A stretch of DNA of 21,718 nucleotides from an uncultured Eubacteriales bacterium (GCA_910580045.1 CAJTXF010000044.1:1-21718), one strand, 5' to 3'; positions 6,640-15,107 are shown, counted from the stretch's first letter. Notes: generated by a model not told the origin, from the sequence alone. Numbers and translations are program-made.

Positions 6640-8730
6640 ATGAAACTGGTTCAGGAATATTTCGGCAGCATGGTCTTTGATGACCGGGTGATGAAAGCCA
6701 ACCTTCCCTCAGATGTATATAAGTCCTTGCGCAGGACGATTGAAAGGGGCGCCAGACTGGACCCTGGGGTGGCTGACGCTGTTGCCAGCGCTATGAAGGA
6801 CTGGGCGGTATCTAAGGGCGCCACCCACTATACCCACTGGTTCCAGCCGCTTACCGGCGTTACCGCCGAAAAACACGACAGCTTTATCTCTCCCTCCCCC
6901 GACGGTGGAGTAATCATGGAGTTTTCCGGCAAGGAACTGATTAAGGGTGAGCCCGACGCCTCCTCATTCCCTTCCGGAGGTCTCAGAGCAACCTTCGAGG
7001 CCCGGGGATATACCGCCTGGGACCCCACCTCCTACGCTTTTATAAAGGGAAAAACCTTGTGTATCCCTACAGCTTTCTGTTCCTACGGCGGCGAGGCTCT
7101 GGATAAGAAAACGCCCTTGCTGCGCTCCATGGCGGCCCTTAACAATCAGGCCATGCGCATTATCAGGCTGTTCGGCAACAAGGAGGTAAAGTGCGTGCGC
7201 ACCTCTGTGGGGCCCGAACAGGAATACTTCCTCATAACCCAGGAGATGTATGATAAGCGCCCGGATTTGCGTTTCACTGGACGTACCCTCTTTGGCAAGC
7301 GCCCTCCCAAAGGACAGGAGATGGACGACCACTACTTCGGCGTAATAAAACCCCGGGTAGCGGCCTATATGGAGGAGCTGAATGACGAGCTGTGGAAACT
7401 GGGGATACTGGCTAAGACCGAGCATAACGAAGTGGCGCCCGCACAGCACGAGCTGGCCCCCATCTATACCACCACCAACGTGGCCACGGACCACAACCAG
7501 CTGGCCATGGAGGTTATGCAAAAGGTAGCCGCCAGGCACGGCCTGGTGTGCCTTCTGCACGAAAAGCCCTTTGACGGGGTAAACGGCAGCGGCAAGCACA
7601 ACAACTGGTCCATTTCTACAGACGCGGGCGTAAATTTGCTCTCCCCTGGGGAGACCCCCTATGAGAACGCCCAGTTCCTCCTGTTTCTCTGCGCGGTGAT
7701 CAAGGCTGTGGACGACTATCAGGACCTGCTGCGCATAGCTGTAGCGACCGCGGGCAACGACCATAGGCTTGGAGCCAACGAGGCCCCTCCGGCGGTTGTC
7801 AGCATATTTCTGGGCGATGAGCTTAACGGCGTTCTGGAGGCCATAGAGACCGGCGCGCCCTATGCCGGGGCCCAGAAAACCCAGATGAAGCTGGGGGTTG
7901 ATGTGCTGCCCAAGTTTAACCGGGATACCACGGACCGCAACCGCACCTCGCCCTTTGCTTTCACAGGCAACAAGTTTGAGTTCCGTATGCTGGGCTCCTC
8001 CAACAGCATTGCCTGTGCCAACATCATGCTGAACGCCGCTGTAGCCGAGAGCCTGAGGATATACGCCGACCGGCTGGAGGGGGCGGCGGACTTTGAGTCC
8101 GCCCTGCATGAGATGATACGCAAAACAATAAAGGACCATAAGAATATCATCTTTAATGGCAACGGCTATGACGGTTCATGGATAGAGGAGGCCACTAAAA
8201 AGCGCGGCCTGCTGAACTATCCCACCACCCCGGACTGCATGCCCCATCTGCTGGACGAAAAAAATGTGACAATGCTCACCTCCCAAGGGGTGTACAGCCG
8301 GGCGGAGCTGGAATCCCGCTGTGAGATTATGCTGGAAAATTATGTCAAGACCGTTACCATAGAAGCAAACACTATGGTCAGCATGGCCCGCCGCCAGATT
8401 GCCCCGGCAGTAGAGACCTACACCGTAAAGCTGCTGGAGGCCGCCTCGGCAAAGAAATCACTTGACGCCAGGCTGGACAGTGCCTATGAGCTGGATTTAA
8501 TAAAGGAGCTGTCACAGCTGGCCCATGAGATTTCTCAGCGCGCGGGCCAGCTGGAGGAAGCTGTCGGAGAGCTCTCTGGCACGGTAGAGGAGCAGGGCTA
8601 CACGGTGCGTGATGTGCTCTTAAAGCACATGAAGGAGCTTCGGATGGTATGCGACCGGGCTGAGACCATCACTGCCAAAGAGTTCTGGCCCTATCCCAGT
8701 TACGGCGATATACTTTTCAGCGTAAGGTAA
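6640..8730 (+). CDS. glnN: Glutamine synthetase type III
   Basis: 696 residues, the usual length of the large GSIII class found in Bacteroides, cyanobacteria and Clostridia. It ligates ammonia to glutamate. Recognisable blocks are THWFQPLTG near the N terminus, GGLRATFEARGYTAWD, GPEQEYFLI (metal-binding acids), KTEHNEVAPAQHELAP, NGSGKHNNWS (catalytic His and ATP region), RLGANEAPPAVVSIFLG, DRNRTSPFAFTGNKFEFR and a C-terminal helical region (DVLLKHMKELR). The ATG at 6640 is chosen because GAGG lies 11 bases upstream; an in-frame GTG at 6631 would be only 2 bases from it. It is first in the rightward operon, with the ammonium transporter 31 bases downstream, and is probably induced when nitrogen is scarce through the leader hairpins. 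Confidence 0.95.
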   Translation: MKLVQEYFGSMVFDDRVMKANLPSDVYKSLRRTIERGARLDPGVADAVASAMKDWAVSKGATHYTHWFQPLTGVTAEKHDSFISPSPDGGVIMEFSGKELIKGEPDASSFPSGGLRATFEARGYTAWDPTSYAFIKGKTLCIPTAFCSYGGEALDKKTPLLRSMAALNNQAMRIIRLFGNKEVKCVRTSVGPEQEYFLITQEMYDKRPDLRFTGRTLFGKRPPKGQEMDDHYFGVIKPRVAAYMEELNDELWKLGILAKTEHNEVAPAQHELAPIYTTTNVATDHNQLAMEVMQKVAARHGLVCLLHEKPFDGVNGSGKHNNWSISTDAGVNLLSPGETPYENAQFLLFLCAVIKAVDDYQDLLRIAVATAGNDHRLGANEAPPAVVSIFLGDELNGVLEAIETGAPYAGAQKTQMKLGVDVLPKFNRDTTDRNRTSPFAFTGNKFEFRMLGSSNSIACANIMLNAAVAESLRIYADRLEGAADFESALHEMIRKTIKDHKNIIFNGNGYDGSWIEEATKKRGLLNYPTTPDCMPHLLDEKNVTMLTSQGVYSRAELESRCEIMLENYVKTVTIEANTMVSMARRQIAPAVETYTVKLLEAASAKKSLDARLDSAYELDLIKELSQLAHEISQRAGQLEEAVGELSGTVEEQGYTVRDVLLKHMKELRMVCDRAETITAKEFWPYPSYGDILFSVR

Positions 8731-8761
8731 AAACATTGTAACTTAAAGGAGTGTGGATATT

Positions 8762-10516
8762 ATGGGAGCAGAGCAGATTATATCCCTGGTGACGGAAACT
8801 GTGAGCACACAGGTATTCGGGGTCTGGTTTCTCATTGGCGCGGCCCTGGTGTTCTTTATGCAGGCTGGTTTCGCTATGGTGGAGACCGGTTTCACCCGAG
8901 CCAAAAACGCGGGCAATATTATTATGAAGAACCTGATGGACTTCTGCATTGGCACAGTGGTGTTCGTACTTTTGGGCTTCAGCCTGATGATGGCCGAGGA
9001 CTACGTGATGGGCTTTATCGGTATACCTAACCTGGATATATTCCGTGATTTTCCTGGTTTTATTGAAGAAAATGCCTCCAGCTTTGTGTTTAATCTGGTG
9101 TTCTGCGCCACGGCGGCCACCATTGTCTCCGGCGCTATGGCCGAGCGCACCAAGTTTTTGTCCTACTGTATTTATTCCGGAGTAATCTCCCTGTTCGTAT
9201 ACCCTGTTGAGGCCGGATGGGTCTGGAACAGCCAAGGCTGGCTGGTCCAGCTGGGCTTCCATGATTTTGCCGGCTCTGCGGCCATCCACTCCGTGGGCGG
9301 CGTCACGGCGCTGATCGGGGCCGTTCTGGTGGGTCCAAGGCTTGGCAAGTACATGGAGGATGAAGAAGGCAAGGTGAAGAAGGTAAACGCCATACCCGGC
9401 CACTCCATCACCCTGGGGGCTCTGGGCTGTTTCATCCTATGGTTTGGATGGTACGGCTTCAACGGCGCGGCCGCCTGGGACAACACCTCCCTGGCCTCTA
9501 TTTTCCTGACTACCACCATTGCCCCGGCAGTGGCCACGGTTACCACCATGCTGTTCACCTGGATAAAGAATGGTAAGCCGGATGTTTCCATGTGTCTGAA
9601 CGCATCCTTGGCAGGCCTGGTGGGTATTACCGCCGGGTGCGATGCCCTGGACGCCCTGGGTTCGGTGATTGTGGGAATTGTTTCCGGAATTCTGGTGGTC
9701 GCGGTGGTCGAAATCCTGGACCTTAGGCTACACATCGACGACCCGGTAGGCGCTGTAGGCGTGCACCTTGCCAATGGCGTATGGGGCACCGCCGCTGTGG
9801 GGCTTCTGGCTAACCCTGACGCTCCGGCAGGCCTCAGGGGAGTGTTCTACACCGGCGACCCCGGCCTGCTGTGGGTACAGCTGCTGGGCATCCTGGCAAT
9901 CCTTGCCTGGACGGCTGCGCTGATGACCGTCACGTTTGTGATAATCAAAAGAACTGTTGGCCTGCGCGTTGAGCCGGAGGAGGAGATCAAGGGCCTTGAC
10001 AGCACCGAACACGGCCTGCTAAGCGCCTACGCGGACTTTGCCCCAGCGGTTGAGAGCCTGGACTACGGCTGCGGGAATGCCATGGCCGTTACCGGAGACA
10101 CGCCGGCCGCTGAAGCTATCCCGGTGAAAAAAGAGCCCACCTTGGTTCCTGACGGCGTGCCCAAGCTCACGAAGGTTGAGATTATCTGCCGGGAGAGCCG
10201 GTTCGAGGCCCTGAAGTCCGCCATGATGGCCCTGGGCATCACCGGCATGACGGTTTCCCATGTGCTGGGCTGCGGTGTACAAAAGGGCAAGCCCGAGTAT
10301 TACAGAGGCGTGCAGGTGGAAGCCAGCCTTCTGCCCAAGATACAGGTGGATATCGTTGTCAGCCGGGTACCGGTCTCCTCGGTTGTAGAGACGGCAAAAA
10401 GGGTGTTGTATACCGGCCATATCGGCGACGGCAAGATATTTATCTATGATGTGGAGGACGTAGTGAAAGTGCGCACCGGCGAGACCGGATATGACGCGCT
10501 GCAGGACGTAGAATAA
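8762..10516 (+). CDS. amt: Ammonium transporter Amt fused to a C-terminal PII signalling domain
   Basis: 584 residues. The N-terminal about 415 residues are an Amt/Mep/Rh channel with about eleven membrane helices, the AGFAMVETGFTRAKN signature, the twin-His pore pair (His in FHDFAGSAAIHSVGG and in DDPVGAVGVHLANGVWG) and GCFILWFGWYGFNG. After a linker of about 50 residues comes a GlnB/GlnK-like PII domain, from about 467 to 575, starting TKVEIICRESRFEALKSAM. It has a T-loop GCGVQKGKPEYYRG, a B-loop (YTGHIGDGKIFIYDV) and the C-loop RTGETG. PII proteins sense ATP/ADP and 2-oxoglutarate and plug Amt; the fusion would make this a self-regulated transporter or an ammonium sensor. The ATG at 8762 has AAAGGAG 10 bases upstream. 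It is co-transcribed with glnN. Confidence 0.93.
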   Translation: MGAEQIISLVTETVSTQVFGVWFLIGAALVFFMQAGFAMVETGFTRAKNAGNIIMKNLMDFCIGTVVFVLLGFSLMMAEDYVMGFIGIPNLDIFRDFPGFIEENASSFVFNLVFCATAATIVSGAMAERTKFLSYCIYSGVISLFVYPVEAGWVWNSQGWLVQLGFHDFAGSAAIHSVGGVTALIGAVLVGPRLGKYMEDEEGKVKKVNAIPGHSITLGALGCFILWFGWYGFNGAAAWDNTSLASIFLTTTIAPAVATVTTMLFTWIKNGKPDVSMCLNASLAGLVGITAGCDALDALGSVIVGIVSGILVVAVVEILDLRLHIDDPVGAVGVHLANGVWGTAAVGLLANPDAPAGLRGVFYTGDPGLLWVQLLGILAILAWTAALMTVTFVIIKRTVGLRVEPEEEIKGLDSTEHGLLSAYADFAPAVESLDYGCGNAMAVTGDTPAAEAIPVKKEPTLVPDGVPKLTKVEIICRESRFEALKSAMMALGITGMTVSHVLGCGVQKGKPEYYRGVQVEASLLPKIQVDIVVSRVPVSSVVETAKRVLYTGHIGDGKIFIYDVEDVVKVRTGETGYDALQDVE

Positions 10517-10529
10517 TATGCCATGCGGA

Positions 10530-10568
10530 GAAAGCGGGGCTCGGTGTGACCCCGCCTGTTCCGCTTTC
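10530..10568 (+). other. Intercistronic hairpin between amt and asnB
   Basis: GAAAGCGG (10530-10537) pairs with CCGCTTTC (10561-10568), with GCGGGG/CCCCGC as a competing inner stem. No T tract follows, so it is more likely a processing or mRNA-stability element than a terminator. It ends just before the asnB ribosome binding site. Confidence 0.5.
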
Positions 10569-10582
10569 ACGGAGGGATTCTT

Positions 10583-12163
10583 ATGTGTTCAATCATCAGC
10601 TGCTGCGGCCCCTGCAACCAGCCTGACCTTGTAAAGGCATGCTTTGACCGCAGCTTGTCCCGGGGCCCGGACGACACCCGGTTTATCGATACTGGCAACG
10701 GCTTTATGGGCTTCCATCGCCTGGCTATCATGGGCCTAAGCCCTCAGGGCATGCAGCCCTTTGAGCTGGACGGCAGCTATGTGGTCTGCAACGGCGAGTT
10801 ATACGGCTTTGAAAAGTTCAAACAGCAGCTCGCAGACAGATACGTCTTTCAAAGCGGCTCTGACTGCGAGGTACTGCTGCCCCTTTACAGGGAGTATGGC
10901 GCCGGCATGTTTAACCTGCTGGACGCGGAATTTGCCTGTGTTATATATGATGGAAACACAGGAGAGTACATAGCCGCCCGGGACCCCATCGGCATCCGTC
11001 CCCTGTACTACGGCTGGGGGGAAAGCGGCGCCATGCTCTTTGCCAGCGAGCCCAAGGACCTGATAGGCCTCTGCGGGGAGATACGGCCCTTTCCGCCGGG
11101 ACATTATTACAAAGCCGGGAGGTTTGTCCCCTACAGGGATATTTCCCGGACCGAGAGGGTCTGCCACGACGATATGGACACGATATGCGAAAACATCCGG
11201 GCTAAGCTCACTGCGGGCATAAAGAAGCGGTTGGTTTCAGACGCGAAGCTGGGATTCCTTCTTTCCGGCGGTCTTGACTCATCCCTGGTCTGCGCCGTGG
11301 CGCAGCGGTACTGTAAAACGCCAATCCGCACCTTTGCGATTGGTATGGAGGGAGACGCCATAGACCTGAAATATGCCCGGCAGGCTGCGGACTTTATCGG
11401 CAGCAGCCACACCCAGGTTATAATCACCAGACAAGACGTGCTGGACGCTCTGGAGACAGTGGCGGCGGTCCTGGGGACATTCGATATTACCACTATCCGC
11501 GCCAGTGTGGGCATGTTCCTGGTATGCAAATATATCCATGAGAATACAGACATCCGGGTCCTTCTTACTGGAGAAATATCCGATGAGCTGTTTGGCTATA
11601 AGTATACGGACTTCGCCCCCAGCGCCCAGGCTTTCCAGAAGGAATCCGAGAAACGCATCCGGGAGCTGCATATGTACGATGTTCTCCGGGCCGACCGCTG
11701 TATCTCCGTCAACTCTCTGGAGGCCAGGGTGCCCTTTGGCGATTTGGACTTTGTGGAGTACGTTATGTCTGTTGACCCGGAGAAAAAGCTGAATACCTAC
11801 GGCAAGGGCAAGTATCTTCTGCGAAGGGCTTTTGCCCAGGGGGATTTTCTGCCGGAGGAAATTCTCTGGCGGGAAAAAGCGGCTTTCTCCGACGCGGTAG
11901 GCCACTCTATGGTGGACTATTTGAAGGAGTATGCCGAGGGGCTTTACACAGACAAGGCGTTTGAGGCAAAAAGCAAGTCCTATACCCACGCCCGGCCCTT
12001 TACGAAAGAAGCCCTGCTGTATAGAGAGTTGTTTGAGAAATACTATCCTGGCCAGGGACAGCTAATCGATGGTTTTTGGATGCCCAACCCGGAATGGGAG
12101 GGCTGTAAAGTAGATGACCCGTCGGCAAGAGTGCTGGCAAACTATGGGGCCAGCGGAGAATAA
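10583..12163 (+). CDS. asnB: Glutamine-hydrolysing asparagine synthetase
   Basis: 526 residues. Cys2 (MCSII) is the class II amidotransferase nucleophile after Met removal. The glutaminase domain (1 to about 190) shows RGPDDTR, FHRLAIMGLS, VCNGELYG and SDCEVLL. The synthetase domain has the PP-loop SGGLDSS at 228-234, then TGEISDELFGYKY, and EARVPFGDLDFVEYVM. It converts aspartate, glutamine and ATP to asparagine, glutamate, AMP and PPi. It is a little shorter than E. coli AsnB (554). A strong GGAGGG site precedes it, and purF starts 13 bases after its stop, so it is the third gene of the rightward nitrogen operon. Confidence 0.93.
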   Translation: MCSIISCCGPCNQPDLVKACFDRSLSRGPDDTRFIDTGNGFMGFHRLAIMGLSPQGMQPFELDGSYVVCNGELYGFEKFKQQLADRYVFQSGSDCEVLLPLYREYGAGMFNLLDAEFACVIYDGNTGEYIAARDPIGIRPLYYGWGESGAMLFASEPKDLIGLCGEIRPFPPGHYYKAGRFVPYRDISRTERVCHDDMDTICENIRAKLTAGIKKRLVSDAKLGFLLSGGLDSSLVCAVAQRYCKTPIRTFAIGMEGDAIDLKYARQAADFIGSSHTQVIITRQDVLDALETVAAVLGTFDITTIRASVGMFLVCKYIHENTDIRVLLTGEISDELFGYKYTDFAPSAQAFQKESEKRIRELHMYDVLRADRCISVNSLEARVPFGDLDFVEYVMSVDPEKKLNTYGKGKYLLRRAFAQGDFLPEEILWREKAAFSDAVGHSMVDYLKEYAEGLYTDKAFEAKSKSYTHARPFTKEALLYRELFEKYYPGQGQLIDGFWMPNPEWEGCKVDDPSARVLANYGASGE

Positions 12164-12176
12164 AGGAGAGGCGCGC

Positions 12177-13646
12177 ATGAGTATACATGAGGAATGCGGA
12201 ATTTTCGGTGTGTGGCTGCCAGACCGCGCGGAGGCGGCCGAGCTCTGCTATTACGGCCTTTTTGCCCTTCAGCACCGGGGACAAGAGAGCTGCGGGATTG
12301 TAATAAACGATGACGGTGTCTTCGCGTCCCATAAGGACGTTGGCCTGCTGGGAGAGGTGTTCACCCCAGAGGCGCTGGGCCGCCTGCCTAAAGGAAACAT
12401 GGGGGTGGGCCATGTGCGCTACGGCACCACCGGAGGCAGCGGGCGCAGGAACTGCCAGCCCATAGAGGTGAACCATCAGAAAGGGAAAATGGCCCTGGCC
12501 CACAACGGCAACCTTAGCAATGCCGCCGGGCTCCGAAACAGTCTGGAGCTTTCCGGCGCTATTTTCCACACCACCAGCGACACGGAGATTATCGCTTATA
12601 TTGTCACCCAGCAGCGCCTGCGCGCTCCCTCCATTGAAACAGCCCTCTGCGCGGCCATGGACGAGTTGGACGGAGCCTACTCTCTGGTGCTTATGTCCGC
12701 CCAAAAGCTCATAGCCGCCCGGGACCCCTTTGGTTTCCGGCCATTATGTTACGGCAGGCTTTCCGGCGGCGGGTACGCCGTGGCCTCAGAGAGCTGCGCT
12801 CTGGCGGCCATTGGCGCAGAATTTGAGCGAGACCTGGAGCCGGGGGAAATTTTGGTTTTCGGTCCCGGCGGAATGGCGTCATACCGAGAGCACTGCGGCC
12901 GGAAGCCGAAAAGGCTCTGTGTTTTTGAGTATATCTATTTTGCAAGGCCCGACTCGGTGCTGGACGGAATACCCGTGCACCTGGCAAGGCAGCGGGCCGG
13001 AGAACTGCTGGCAGCGCGGCGCCCCGCAAACGCCGACCTGGTTATCGGTGTGCCGGACTCTGGTCTGGACGCGGCCCTGGGCTTCAGCAGGGCATCCGGA
13101 ATCCCTTATGGCATGGGACTCATTAAGAACAAGTACATTGGCCGCACATTCATCTCTCCAATCCAGGCCCAGCGTCTGGACCAGGTGCGCATTAAGCTAA
13201 GCCCCATAGAGTCTGCGGTGAAGGGCCGGAAGCTGGTGCTGGTGGACGACTCCATCGTGAGAGGGACCACCAGTGGACGCATAGTCAAGCTGCTGCGGGA
13301 GGCAGGCGCCAAAGAGATACACCTGAGGGTGTCATCGCCGCCATTTCTGCACCCCTGTTACTATGGCACGGACATCGACTCCCAAGACAACCTGATTGCG
13401 TGCAGGCATACAGTAGAGGAGACTGCCGCCATCATTGGGGCAGACTCCCTGGGCTATCTGCCGGTAGACGCCCTTGACCGGCTGGCGGGGAGCTGCGGTA
13501 TTTGCGCCGCCTGTTTCAACGGGCGGTACCCCACACCCATTCCTGAGGACACCCGTAAGGACAGGTTCGAGCAAAAGCTGGGAACGAGGGAGAATGCGGC
13601 GTTTCGGAAAACTGAAAAAAGAAACCCTAGTCAAACGTCAGTTTAG
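12177..13646 (+). CDS. purF: Amidophosphoribosyltransferase (PurF), Fe-S type
   Basis: 489 residues. A short propeptide MSIHEE precedes the nucleophile Cys7 (CGIFG). The glutaminase domain shows LQHRGQES, GHVRYGTTG, HNGNLSNA and the oxyanion-region FGFRPLCYGR. The phosphoribosyltransferase part has the PRPP loop VLVDDSIVRGTTS near residues 353-365. Conserved cysteines in CVFEYIYFARPDS and CGICAACFNG fit the [4Fe-4S] Bacillus-type enzyme. It transfers glutamine nitrogen to PRPP, the first step of purine synthesis. No other purine gene is in the window, so this may be a second PurF placed under nitrogen control. The C-terminal about 20 residues (after RFEQKLG) are basic and unlike the usual end, possibly read-through into foreign DNA. 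Confidence 0.88.
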   Translation: MSIHEECGIFGVWLPDRAEAAELCYYGLFALQHRGQESCGIVINDDGVFASHKDVGLLGEVFTPEALGRLPKGNMGVGHVRYGTTGGSGRRNCQPIEVNHQKGKMALAHNGNLSNAAGLRNSLELSGAIFHTTSDTEIIAYIVTQQRLRAPSIETALCAAMDELDGAYSLVLMSAQKLIAARDPFGFRPLCYGRLSGGGYAVASESCALAAIGAEFERDLEPGEILVFGPGGMASYREHCGRKPKRLCVFEYIYFARPDSVLDGIPVHLARQRAGELLAARRPANADLVIGVPDSGLDAALGFSRASGIPYGMGLIKNKYIGRTFISPIQAQRLDQVRIKLSPIESAVKGRKLVLVDDSIVRGTTSGRIVKLLREAGAKEIHLRVSSPPFLHPCYYGTDIDSQDNLIACRHTVEETAAIIGADSLGYLPVDALDRLAGSCGICAACFNGRYPTPIPEDTRKDRFEQKLGTRENAAFRKTEKRNPSQTSV

Positions 13647-13920
13647 GGAAAAGCAGCAGAAAAGAACCGGCCACCCGGATGCGGGAGAGTTTTGGTGAAC
13701 CCGAACTATGCGGCGTGTTCGTCGTTGCTATTATTGGCGCCCATGGCGGCATGACCAGGCATGCCAGTTACGGGTCTGACCCGTTTGTTGCCCCTGTGAG
13801 GGCCTTGTCAGGCGAACTGGGGCCGCTCTCGAGGAGCAAGAAGAGAGCAGGCCCAGAACGCCGTTTTGGGGCATTTGTAGCGATTTGTGAGGGGCGCCTG
13901 CCTCGCCTCCAGCCGCGGCA
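13647..13920. other. Gene-free junction between the nitrogen operon and mobile-element debris
   Basis: GC-rich DNA with no ORF I can support. It contains one perfect short inverted repeat, ACGGGT/ACCCGT (13770-13784), followed by TTTGTTG, which could be a weak terminator for the purF operon. The boundary between core and element DNA probably lies here. Confidence 0.4.
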
Positions 13921-14160
13921 CAAATCCTCCGCGAACAACGGCGCAACGGCGAAGGAAACATTCGCAAAAGAAAAGACGGCCGCTGGGAAGGTCGCTACAC
14001 CGCTGGCTATGATTCAGTCACCGGCAAGCGAATCATCAAAAATGTGCTCGGCAAAACCCAGGCAGAGGTTAAGGAAAAGCTGTCGCTGTCAAAAGACAAT
14101 GCCAAAGATTTGGATGTGGCCCGCTTGGATGATTACACGCTTGGTTCATGGTTAAATCAG
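13921..14160 (+). pseudogene. Tyrosine integrase, N-terminal fragment
   Basis: In the frame of 13942 the translation contains RNGEGNIRKRKDGRWEGRYT, then GYDSVTGKRIIKNVLGKTQA and EVKEKLSL, ending DDYTLGSWLNQ at 14160. This is the AP2-like arm-binding N-terminal domain plus the first residues of the core-binding domain of Tn916/phage-type integrases. There is no ATG: the frame opens upstream at a TGA with no start codon. The catalytic part is absent; the sequence stops being integrase-like where the peptidase segment begins. It is a relic of one of at least two integrases; the other, at 20455-21414, has the complementary missing part but differs in base sequence where the two overlap. Confidence 0.85.
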
Positions 14161-14185
14161 CTTTCATATGGTTTGGAACTGCATC

Positions 14186-14911
14186 TCATGAAGAAAAGCC
14201 CGAAATCTGTTCCCATTTTCCCTCTTTGAAAAGGTAAATCTCTCCAAAGGCCTCTGTTTCTTTATCGTGTATATAGAAGTATGCTCCATCTGAAAGAACA
14301 TATAGTGGAATTTGAAATGTGTCCGGGGCAACGATCTCATCATAGAATTTTTTCCCATCAAGTATTAGCTCTCGGTTATCATTGTAATGCGGAATAATAT
14401 TGATATCCGTAATCCCAAGCCCTGGCCGGAAACGTTGAAAATTTGAATCTACACTTTCGCCTGGCAACTCCGGACACACATATACTGTTCCCGCGCAATT
14501 CATACTGCCAGCACTTTGCGCAACTATTACACCGTTGAAATTGGATAACTGCGTCTTTAGCTTAATGTCCTGGAAAAATTGGTTCTGAGTAGGCAGATGC
14601 CCTCCAGACAGAAAAACTACGTCACTTTGCCCTATCAACTCACCTAAGAGAATTGCATTTTGAGCGTTGACCAAAATGTTCCTCTCAAAATGAATCTTAG
14701 CTTTGTCCAATGCGGCAATGGTATTATCAAACCAATCCGATACCCTTTCGTTGTTTTCCGGGGAGCTGGGAATGTAAATCATCTGCTTGGTCGAATTCAC
14801 CGTTTCCTTGAAGCGTGTTAAAAACCCCCAATGATTATCAATTTGTCCTGGGATTCGTAACCCATTTCTATGAATAGTTGCACCAATATTACTTGTCAGG
14901 AATAGCTTCAT
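14186..14911 (-). CDS. Peptidase E-like / type 1 glutamine amidotransferase-like protein (S51 family)
   Basis: 241 residues. The nucleophile elbow AQSAGSMN places Ser133 in the S51 position, preceded by LSGGHLPTQNQFF; IPHYN (His175) and LSDGAYFYI follow. S51 enzymes cleave Asp-X dipeptides or, for cyanophycinases, the Asp-Arg polymer; the actual substrate cannot be told from sequence. There is no signal peptide, so it should be cytoplasmic. The start at 14911 has TGGAG 7 bases upstream; an earlier in-frame ATG at 14926 has none. The gene is markedly more AT-rich than its neighbours and lies between an integrase fragment and an element-end hairpin, so it is a likely cargo gene acquired by transfer. 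Confidence 0.82.
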   Translation of the reverse strand: MKLFLTSNIGATIHRNGLRIPGQIDNHWGFLTRFKETVNSTKQMIYIPSSPENNERVSDWFDNTIAALDKAKIHFERNILVNAQNAILLGELIGQSDVVFLSGGHLPTQNQFFQDIKLKTQLSNFNGVIVAQSAGSMNCAGTVYVCPELPGESVDSNFQRFRPGLGITDINIIPHYNDNRELILDGKKFYDEIVAPDTFQIPLYVLSDGAYFYIHDKETEAFGEIYLFKEGKWEQISGFSS

Positions 14912-14954
14912 GTATTTTCTCCACATTTTTGATTATGTAAAAATTATTAAAAAC

Positions 14955-14986
14955 AGCTGGAACCTCCTACCCGGAAGTCTCCAGCT
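14955..14986. terminator. Element-end hairpin, middle copy
   Basis: AGCTGGA (14955-14961) pairs with TCCAGCT (14980-14986). It matches the longer hairpin after the intact integrase catalytic region (21435-21472) in both position relative to the 29-base repeat and in sequence. This implies that an integrase 3' end once stood just to its left, where the peptidase now is. Confidence 0.6.
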
Positions 14987-14997
14987 ATTTCCGATTA

Positions 14998-15026
14998 TTT
15001 CCGCATGTGGGTCGGGGTGTGGGTCA
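14998..15026. repeat. 29-base element-end repeat, middle copy
   Basis: Differs from the left copy (295-323) at one position and from the right copy (21481-21509) at three. It carries the same doubled TGTGGGTC unit and stands between the hairpin and the hxlR module. Confidence 0.8.
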
Positions 15027-15033
15027 GAAGGAG

Positions 15034-15060
15034 AAAAGGCGTGAGGAAATTCCTCGCGCC
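15034..15060 (-). terminator. Intrinsic terminator of hxlR
   Basis: On the minus strand GGCG and GAGGAA pair with TTCCTC and CGCC in a nearly perfect hairpin (15038-15060), followed by TTTTCTCC. In the left copy only the inner GAGGAAATTCCTC (340-352) survives and the outer arm has decayed. Confidence 0.7.
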
Positions 15061-15073
15061 AAGTTTAAAATCA

Positions 15074-15106
15074 ACCTCAAAAATTGCGCTGCATAACAAA
15101 GAATAG
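15074..15106. repeat. Imperfect cassette-flanking repeat, left side (partner 19785-19817)
   Basis: This stretch ends in AACAAAGAATAG and is matched on the same strand at 19785-19817, with the last 12 bases identical and the preceding 20 similar (CAAAAATTGCGCTGCAT against GAAAAACTGCGGTACTA). A third copy lies at 371-403. The pair brackets exactly the unit from hxlR to the sirtuin gene. Confidence 0.6.
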
Positions 15107-15107
15107 C

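Noticed and set aside
6964..8139. A long open frame (391 codons) antisense to glnN
   Set aside because: It is a shadow of the high-GC codon pattern of glnN; the translation has no recognisable domain and no ribosome binding site. The same holds for antisense frames over gltB, amt, asnB and purF.
13594..13698. A 34-codon frame (MRRFGKLKKETLV...) overlapping the purF 3' end, with GAGGGAG before it
   Set aside because: Too short and without known relatives; may be a truncated small basic protein, but cannot be supported from this sequence alone.
13679..14155. A 158-codon frame across the integrase stump
   Set aside because: It is the wrong frame: the integrase signature is read in another frame from 13942, and this one has a low-complexity Arg/Pro/Ala composition.
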